64,000 nucleotides of DNA from Oopsacas minuta (Eukaryota > Porifera > Hexactinellida > Lyssacinosida > Leucopsacidae), in contig JAKMXF010000222.1 in NCBI GenBank assembly GCA_024704765.1, forward strand, positions 434,001 through 498,000, in the 5' to 3' direction. Shown here piece after piece: positions 56,141-64,000 of the stretch. Numbering within the stretch: position 1 is the stretch's first letter; each line of letters starts with the position of its first letter. The notes beneath the pieces are model-generated. The model searched no databases. It was not told the origin of the DNA and was given only the letters and a program-made list of their open reading frames with translations. A program made the translations under genes and the position numbers.

Positions 56141-57420
56141 CCCTTCCTTTATATGTGGACAGGGAAGGGGCTGAAACCATACAGTTTGGGAGAGCATTCC
56201 ATAACTTGGTAACTATCTCAGTAAAAAGTTTTCTCTTGTCCTTGTCTTCGGTGGACGCTCGTGAGGTGATAACAGGTAGAATGAATGTCCACGGTAGGCC
56301 CTTTCATGGGATCTTTGAACTTGAGGGAGCTTGAAGTTAATCGAAACTGCCCCATTTAATATTTCCATGCCAGAATTAAGTCTACTCTCTTCTTTCTATT
56401 TCTAAACAAATTATCCCTAATCCTAACATTCTCTCACTATAGGTGAGAGTTGAAAAACATTTAACTCATTTTGTAGCTTGTTTATATCATTATCACATAG
56501 GGAGACCAAACATGTTTTGCGGATTCTAACCTTGGGCTAATAAAAACTTTATGAAAAATCTTAAAATACCAGGAGTAATACGAGAATATTTCTTTTAAAA
56601 ATACCAATCAATATGTTTGTGCTGTGACAAATATTTACAATATGCTGAGAAAGGAAAGTCTATCATCTATCCAGAAGCCCAAATCCTTGATTACAGACGT
56701 CTCTTCCTTAATTCTAGTATCCAATGAGTAATTCAATCTCAGATTAGATTTCTTTATGTGTAAACCCCGAATTTATTGACATTAATGGGCATGCTTTGTA
56801 TATCTGCTAAACTATTTGACAAAGATAGGTAGCTCTCGAATGAATAGTATTGCGTATATAGTTTAGTGTCGCCTACAAAACATGAAATACCGATGAGATC
56901 ACTCAGTTTATAAAAACTATATCCTAAATTTGATGGAGAGTCATAAGTATAAATAAGATAATATAGGGCCCAAAACCGAACCCTGGGGAACGCCACTTGG
57001 AAATACAACCCAACCAAGAATGACTTTTCTATCTTCATTCGCTGTTTTCTATTTGCTAGATAGGACATAAACCAAACAAAAGTTTATCCCAACTGTATCC
57101 AATTGATCCATCAGATATTATGCGGACTTTATCAAATGCTTTTCATAGTCAATGTATAGTACATCCACAGGTGATCCTAAATCTATGGATGCTGTCCAGT
57201 CTTCGACCCCTCTAGCAAACTAGCAATACTATATCCACTGGTAATCCTAATTCTATACAATGTATTAGGTATGAACCGTTTTTCTTGTTGTGAATTACAT
57301 TGTTCTCCATGATTAGTTGAATTAAGGATCCCAATAGCTTTAGTAAATATTATCGATGCCACGGATGTGGGTCTATATTTCTTAGCTTGATCTCGTGAAC
57401 TCTAGGATATCTGCACTGAT
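56100..57420 (-). mobile_element. Decayed non-LTR retrotransposon (reverse transcriptase remnant)
   Basis: On the minus strand broken frames show the usual order of a jockey/CR1-like reverse transcriptase. A KYRPTSVAS block (near 57385-57355) is followed by a DWTASIDLGSPVDVLYIDYEK-like part near 57200-57140. SYLANRKQRMKI, a region aligned to the GVPQG-x-LGPLLFLIYINDLP core (here ALYYLIYTYDSPSN) and FVGDTKLY for the FADDTKLY block follow at 57065-56850. Near 56230-56160 a LWNALPNCMVSAPSLSTYK C-terminal motif follows. Frames are interrupted by stops and shifts, so it is inactive. Confidence 0.75.
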
Positions 57421-58825
57421 GCACTGGCCCAACCATCCCGATTTTGCTTCAAAATCTCAAATCCCGACTGAATTTCAATCTAGATAGGAAAATTCCGATT
57501 TTTAAATTGTTCCAATCCGACTATACCTATAGTATAGTGGCTCAAACTATAGTATAGTACGTATATAGCAAAGTGGTTAAGTATAGCCTGGGAAAGTACA
57601 GTGCAAGCTATATATGTGGGGTACCTCTATAAGCGGGGAGTGAGGAATGGGGACACTTAATAGTAGCAATACCTTACACCATTAAAATTAACCTCTATAA
57701 GAGGGAATTTTTCAATAAAGTTCATTGAAAATATCTATTTTTGTGCTAGATTTGGAAAATACTCATCAAACATCACTATGATCATTTGAAATATTTGGAT
57801 TTATTGAAATAATTCTTCTTCAAATTAATATTTTCAACAAATAATCCCTAGAAGATAATATAGAAATCAAAGATCATTGAAGAAACAGTCATTGGAAGAA
57901 GCCGCCATGGCTATACAGATTATAGATTGACTCAGAAACTCTGGTTAAATGGGATTTACCGTTAAAAGTATAAATGGGGAATGTGGGTATATCAGAACTT
58001 TCGCCGTTTTGACCTCCCCATAAGACGAACAAGTATTTACACAAAATCAAGTCCCTAGCCCTGCATTAGATATTCAATTGATATTACTCCGTTAAGGCGA
58101 ACATAATTTGACCGTCCGTTTGTGTTTGTATTAATGAGGTCTACTGTATGTATTAAAATGTAGGCTACGAGTGCTATAATTTCAACCATCACAAAATTGT
58201 TCACAATACACAAATCTGCTATCACACTTATGATGAAGAGCATTGCATGTACATGTGTTTCTAAGACTACTTAGCTGTGCTACTCGTAGGATTAGAAATA
58301 TTATTGCATAACATAACTGCTAGTTGTTTCTTAATTAAGAAAAGAATTCTAGGGGTATACTGTAAACCTACAGATGTCCCGAGAAATCACGGGCTTCGTC
58401 ACATTTTATCATTACGCTATAAAAATTCCGAAGTGGCACTGTCCGAAGGTTGGACAGCCTGACAGGTATTGAATTCAATTAGGTTATCTATTAATAAAGA
58501 CATGGATCATTTTACATGTGCACCTGCTGGTAGGTTTCAGTGGTAGTAATACTACATTAATTTATTATTTTATAAATTCTTTAGCACACATCTATCAAGT
58601 TACTTCACTAAATTCTTTCTTGTTTTTGTGTAATCTGAAACTGAGGACATTTGGGCTAATTGAAAAGCGATAATTATACTCTTTTTAACTTGTATGAATA
58701 TGCTATTATGTTTCAATCTATGCTACCCTATTCTCTAAAGGTGAAATATGAAGTGGAATCAATTTAAGAGATTTTACATTGATTAATTATACATTAAATA
58801 TATTTTGTAAATTATTTTTGGAGAG
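57421..58825. other. Repeat-strewn intergenic DNA upstream of the vWA gene
   Basis: No credible gene. Fragments include CTATAGTATAGT motifs near 57525-57560, like the 10345 MITE, and a pogo-like 3' half ending GTCTACTGTA at 58148. Confidence 0.4.
58005..58148. mobile_element. pogo-like MITE, partly decayed
   Basis: It contains CCCCATAAGACGAACAAGTA and ends TTGTATTAATGAGGTCTACTGTA-like; the right end is clear, the left end is not. Confidence 0.4.
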
Positions 58826-61800
58826 ATGTTCAAAATCTCTCTAATTGTCCAACTTGTTACATTACTATTGTTACAAGGTGAGGTATTAGTATGTTACGGA
58901 ATCCGTATTCATCTTATAGAATTAGAGAAAAATTTTGCCTATAAAATCTCTAACTTGGGTTTGAATCGTTTTAATATGGTCGATATGTTCGGATATGCCC
59001 AATAGTAAATTTATATGTATAAGAATACAAGCGGGATCTGAAGATTTCTCATAACTATGCATTATCGTGTTTATCAAGGAAGAAAATAGAATTGAATAAA
59101 TCTTCACTAATATATCGAACGTTTTCACACTTGGGGTAACCAAGTGCGCTGAATCCGAATTTCGCATTTTCAAGTTGTTCATATGTTAATTTATTGTTGT
59201 TTGTATGAATATAAAGTAAATAAATTAGCAAAATCTCAAGTTTCACGTAGTTACTTGCTCTCAACGGCTACAAAGGGGGTTGATCTTACTAAATAATTCA
59301 ATAATATACATGCCATATACTTATATTTGTGAATTACATTGTCTAAATATAACTATATTATAATACTCAAAGGGTCGTCAATTTTAGAATAATGGATACC
59401 TCGAGGTACAATATGCCTTGTTCATCGCGAAGCGACTAGCCAAAGGCTCGTTAAGAATTATTTTAGAATTATTCGAATAATTTATTAATTCATGAATTAG
59501 TCAACTTCTGTTTTACTGTTTTTTGACTAATTCCAAGATCAGCGATCTCAACTTTGAGTCCATAGTTCACTTGCTGGTTCACTTACAACTGCAGTGCACG
59601 TATCTCAAAATTACTAGTACAGCCTAAATGGGATGTGGTCCACACCAATGTGTAAAATTGGTATAATGGTTGGAATCAGCTGTCTTAGACCTATTAGCAT
59701 ATAGCAGGATGCCGTATGATAAGGTGAATGGCCATGGCCCACCACTTTTTAGTACAAATCAGTATTGGGAAAGTCCATTGAGTTTTATTTCTCGTAAATC
59801 GATGATTGTAGCATTTAATTCACCAATTTATTGCAAATATATATGTATTTGAGGGTTCAGTTATCTTTAATTTTTGGAGGCATTCATCATATTATTTACA
59901 TAGCGAGCTATTGTTTGGTCCCATCACTCAAAATTCGCTTCTTTCTTATGAAAATATCTAGAATGGGAATCGTCAAGGAATTGCCATAAGAAATCCTATA
60001 GGAAACCTATCGGAATCTTGTTAGACAATCGTAATTAGAATTCAAGTTTCTTTCCATATATTAAAATTAATTAATTAATACAGGAATAGGAGTATATGCT
60101 TCTCCATTTTCACAATTCACAACATCAACTACAAGTAACTGCTCAACAAATGAAGTGAACAGCTGTGTAGATCTAGTATTCTTGATTAATCTAGACTCTT
60201 CTTTAAATGTTGATCTTCCTCAATTGCTTGACTTAGCTAGCAAACTGCCAGCTACAGGCTACAATTGTAATCACAGGTAATTCTAATTATATGTTAGTAC
60301 TCTTATTGAGCTGTAGCATACTTACCAACCCTATATAATCAATTCTCAGGGTTGTGTAAGGCCGCATGTTTAGTAAGATAATTGGAATATTTGGTTTCAT
60401 TTTGAGGATTTATCTACAAAACATGGTTTATAATTGTAATTATGTATATATAGTGGAACCTCGTTAATACAAATATCCGGATAAAACGAACAAATACTTA
60501 CCTAACATGTGGTACCTACAATGGTTATTCAATTGAAATTACTCAGATTAATGCGGACAATTTTTGCCCGTCTTTGGTGTTCGTATTAACGAGGTTCTGC
60601 TGTAATTGTTTTTGATAGTTAAATTTCCCATTCTACTTCTATTAATCATACTTTTCTAGTCAACCACAATTAGTTATGTAAAAACTGTTTACTAGCTAAT
60701 TTAGCTAACTTATCAACACTTGTGAACTAATTCCCACTTATAATGTGTCATTATAATATATATCATCAAAACCTCAAAATATTAACCCTTGACTGTTATA
60801 CACTTATGCTTTTGCAAGTTTGGGCGGATATTAGCTTCAACAGTCAACATATGTCCGAAAAATCAGGGATAATTGGCAAGTATGCTACCATACAGTTGCA
60901 TAATGACCCAGTATTAAATTCAGCCCAGGACGTTAGCTCGTTAATTCTGCCCTGTCCAGACCGATCTTGAGAAAAAGCGGATCTGGCCGAAATGAAACTG
61001 ATCGGTCCACTGCATCTTTGGTAATAACTCATACTTGTGTAGTTGAATTAATTTTATTCTTACGAGCTATTGGCATAGTAGCTTCGCGATGGATCACTCG
61101 ACAGCCATGCAGTTTCTCTGATTTCAAATTTCATTCTATAAATTTTTATTCAATTACACAAGTATGAGGTATTACATTATCCGAAATATACAGAAGGCAA
61201 TTATTACAATATTAAACCCGACATACAATATTGAAACTGTAAAACGCTGCAAAAATTTAGTAGGGGACCATTTGGCAGAAAATATACAAAAAAATCAATA
61301 AAAATGGTCCCCCCAGATGCAAAGTTCAAAGCAACATTGTTATCAGAATATGAAGCCTTAGGATATTGAAACTAAAGTTGTGAATATTTAAGGGGGACAA
61401 TTTGCCCTAAAGGACTAAAATTTGGTTCATACAATACAATGTAAACAAGTGTAAAATATTTAGCACACAAATACACAACACACTGCATAGAAACGTGAAA
61501 ACTAAAAATGGAGGTGCTCCAGCACCCGGCACCCCGTTTCCTACCCCCCTGAGTTTAATATAACACCTATGCTAACACCCAACCCATGTATGGGTTAATA
61601 TTAACATAGGGTATAGAAGTAGGGCGTATTACATGATGATAGTGGATTAATATATGATTGACCCAGAAAATTCCTAATTTTCTTCTTATTTCCTTTAAGA
61701 AATATGTAGAGGGGTGTCCCTCCTTTCCGTATGAGTACGAAGCAGTGCAAGAATGTATCATGAATTGAATGATCATTACGTCACAATAATTAATTTGGAG

Positions 61801-63558
61801 TTATTGGAATTAAGCAGGATATATCTGATTTAAATAATATCGAATATCGAATACATTTTAACTTGATATCATGTTTTTGCATTGCTTATATATTGCAACT
61901 TGCAGGTATGCTGGAATTCCTGCATTTTAAAATAATATGCCTACTCATTTATCTTACAGGCCCGTCCCAATTATTTTCTCCCGCCCTGAAAAATTTTATC
62001 TATTATTCTGTTAAAAATGAATATTTGTATATGAACATTTACACATAGTAATGTAATCTTTACAAATGATAGAAAATATACAAGCTGTGAATCATAACTT
62101 GATCAAAATCTTTCTAATGGATATCTGTCGTTCCGAAATTCAGTGATTTCTTTTGAGCGGAAATAGGAGCTAACGGAAACCTATTTCTTTTTGGATTTGT
62201 TTTCACCAAGGTTTTCTAAGAAAAGGTTTCCAAATATGGACGCACCCTTTTGGACAAACACCGCTTGCGACAATGTTAAACATATTTACTTACCGGTGCG
62301 GAATTCTCAGATCTCACCATCTGTATTAATAGAAATTGGCACTTCTTTGTGAGGCGAGCGCCGCACCTGTCCTACCGACACCTGCGGGCCTGTAGTGTAT
62401 TATATAGTAGGATGAGATACAGAAATAGATTATTTTTTATCACATTGTGAGGCGGAATATTTTGATATTTTAATCAAATGTGTGGAGCGAATAGAAGTCT
62501 ATAACGTAGGAATCTGACATTTTAACTAGCGAGCGAGACAATATTTTCTGGTGTCCAGGGGAAATTGTGCTCCGACCAGGGATGTTTGTGACAAAGATTA
62601 GCAAGTGTGTACTTCACAAGATAAAATATCCTTCAAAACCGGACGTGTGGCAACCCTACCTACAAATTGCACTTTACTCAATGCAATCCCTGCAATAAAT
62701 TAATGAAATATCAATAAAATACCGCGCCCGGGTGCCCCAGTTTCCTAGAAAGTCATGTATGAAAACATTTATCCAAGTAATTTACTTAACATAGTTTAAT
62801 ATGTATTCAATATTACAGGTATGGTATTACTGTATATGGATCTACAACACCTACAACTATTGCTTACATAAGTGGGACATCCTATTTCGGAGATGTTACA
62901 CAATTCAATTCAGTATTGTCATCATATCTATCTCCTGGTACAGCTTCTACTGGTGCTACAACCTTTGAGAGTATTAACAGTATAGTAGAGAATTATGCAT
63001 TTAGAGATGGAGTGGATAGGGAGATCGTATTGATTGCTTCCGAGGTATATTAATTAGGTTATATAACTATTGAAACAATTACTCGCATAAATATTATAAA
63101 ATTTGGCCTAATAAATAACTCTATTTTAATATGCTTATATTTTCTGCTTTAGCTTCTCAGTGAAACAACTTCTTCTGTAATAAACAGCTATGAAAACATT
63201 TTATTAACATTATTACAAAACGAAATCACATTGAGCGTAATCACCAGAGGAATTGAATATTTCACTAGTGCATCTAGGGTTACCCGTTTAATAGGAATGA
63301 ATTTCCATAGCAATGTTGGTTTAGGTCAATTCTCTTATACTACTACTTGCACATCAGATCCCTATCAAACTACAACTACTCATTACGAAATTCAAACCGG
63401 TTATGAGATGAATTATAAGAGTTATGTAGAGCTTGCTTGGAATACGAACGGATCAAGTTATGATTTGTCTTATTTTGACGATTCAAGTACATATTGCTCT
63501 AGTCATGCATCTCAAGTATTCTATGACGGAACTATTCAAGTTGTATGTGTTCCTAAAG
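58826..63558 (+). CDS. Second vWA-domain gene, 5' part (continues beyond window)
   Basis: Exon 58826-58877 encodes a signal peptide (MFKISLIVQLVTLLLLQ) and ends in phase 1 at ACAAG/GTGAGG. Exon 60084-60276 gives the first vWA strand (CVDLVFLINLDSS), exon 62819-63044 the middle part (RYGITVYGS to DREIVLIASE) and exon 63153-63558 the last (SVITRGIEYF, RLIGMNFHSN, YVELAWNTNGSSYDLSYF). Phases 1, 2 and 0 match the receptor's vWA units exactly, so this is a paralogue of that three-exon unit. The metal site is degenerate (N-L-D-S-S). After 63558 a donor GTATTG follows and the rest lies outside. It could be another receptor or a secreted vWA protein. Position and opposite orientation suggest a local gene family. 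Confidence 0.72.
59040..59455 (+). repeat. Dispersed family of about 400 bases, copy in vWA gene intron
   Basis: It matches the order of 34722-35135: TTTATCAAGGAAGAAAATAG, TTTTCACACTTGGGG, TTGTTGTTTGTATGAATATA, and a tail with TCATCGCGAAGCGACTAGCC. It sits in the first intron of the plus-strand vWA gene. Confidence 0.6.
60313..60888. mobile_element. Element with GTAGCATACTT inverted ends, holding a nested MITE
   Basis: GTAGCATACTTACCAA at the left matches the inverse of TTGGCAAGTATGCTAC at the right. The ends resemble those of 20790-20993. The pogo-like element at 60449-60604 lies inside. Confidence 0.6.
60449..60604. mobile_element. Clear pogo-like MITE (156 bases)
   Basis: TATAGTGGAACCTCGTTAAT at the left and ATTAACGAGGTTCTGCTGTA at the right are inverted ends with a TA target. 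The interior has CCGGATAAAACGAAC. This is the best-preserved copy of the pogo-like group in the window. Confidence 0.75.
61028..61167. mobile_element. 140-base MITE with 21-base inverted ends
   Basis: CTCATACTTGTGTAGTTGAA at the left and TTCAATTACACAAGTATGAG at the right are inverted with one mismatch. A target duplication is not clear. No coding capacity. Confidence 0.65.
62296..62367 (+). repeat. Short dispersed repeat (copy 2)
   Basis: GTGCGGAATTC, CACCATCTGTATTAATAG and GAGGCGAGCGCCGC parallel the segment at 33258-33325. Confidence 0.5.
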
Positions 63559-64000
63559 GTATTGCTATATTTATACTACAGTCGTACATATACTCGATGA
63601 ATTCGTACTTCGTCTTTCAGACCGAAAATTTCAGATTAGGCATACACTTGGATAGTACGCATTCCAAGGGATACGTCTTATCCGAATTCCTCTGTATTTA
63701 ATATATAGTTACAATCAAACTTAGGCGCAAAAAGTGGAAGGCCTAGGAAGTTTCCTCTTAGTGAGAATATGGGTATACGTACCCCAGCCCGCTCGACAAA
63801 ATTGAAATTCCGTGGTTGCTAACTTAGCCAACACCTCGCATAACTAACCCAAAATCACTATTATTTGGAGGCTTAAGGAAATTTCTGATGGCTATAACCA
63901 CCAAACCACCGGAATGTCGAGCACTGATATACTCCTCCTTTCAGTAACATAACGAGCATTGAGGCTTTGTGAATATAGAAATCATTATTTGTTCAAAAAT
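63559..64000 (+). other. Intron start of the vWA gene to window end
   Basis: No further exon is recognised before the window ends. Confidence 0.4.

Larger units (their letters stand above)
60277..62818 (+). other. Long intron of the vWA gene, filled with transposons
   Basis: No coding exon is seen. It contains the elements at 60313-60888 (with one nested inside), 61028-61167 and 62296-62367. Confidence 0.5.

Noticed and set aside
56104-56334. 76-codon plus-strand frame
   Set aside because: It is antisense to the C-terminal part of the LINE remnant.

Overview
The window reads as AT-rich nuclear DNA of an animal, most likely an early-branching metazoan and probably a sponge. The gene content supports this: an adhesion-type GPCR, a C-type lectin/EGF/FN3 protein, TRAF/MATH proteins, CCM3/PDCD10, GABARAP, DDX11 and EF2. 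Exons have GT-AG boundaries and introns are short and AT-rich. The phylum is inferred from gene style, because there is no direct taxonomic marker. Exon coordinates below were read by eye from splice sites and frame phase; all come from one sequence with no transcript support.

Layout. (1) 1-5614, plus strand: the 3' part of a secreted protein, Ig - CTLD - CTLD - EGF - seven FN3 repeats. (2) 5921-10873: a large inverted duplication. Each arm carries a single-exon TRAF-like gene, the two genes face each other, and an intronless GABARAP (ATG8) gene lies between the arms. (3) 42631 down to 11206, minus strand: one giant adhesion-GPCR gene of about 44 exons and about 4,300 residues. Its order is signal peptide - (vWA-vWA-Ig) three times - 15 FN3 - Ig - GAIN with a GPS-like segment lacking all cysteines - seven-helix domain - cytoplasmic tail with NPF motifs. 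A separate multi-pass membrane gene, apparently frameshifted, lies on the plus strand inside one of its introns (37324-38200). (4) 45637-54495: a block of intronless housekeeping genes, DDX11 (plus), PDCD10/CCM3 (plus) and an EF2-type GTPase (minus). The EF2 has Arg in place of the second Gly-loop residue next to the diphthamide His. (5) 56100-57420: a decayed non-LTR retrotransposon. (6) 58826 to the window end, plus strand: the start of a second secreted vWA gene, related to the receptor's vWA units and pointing the other way.

Together the window holds a family of adhesion or recognition proteins (lectin, vWA, Ig and FN3 modules; one is a receptor, the others look secreted) that grew by exon shuffling with phase-1 exons and tandem duplication. 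It also holds intron-free conserved genes and many short non-autonomous transposons. These include pogo-like, hAT-like and palindromic elements, some nested in each other, and one dispersed family of about 400 bp with at least seven copies.
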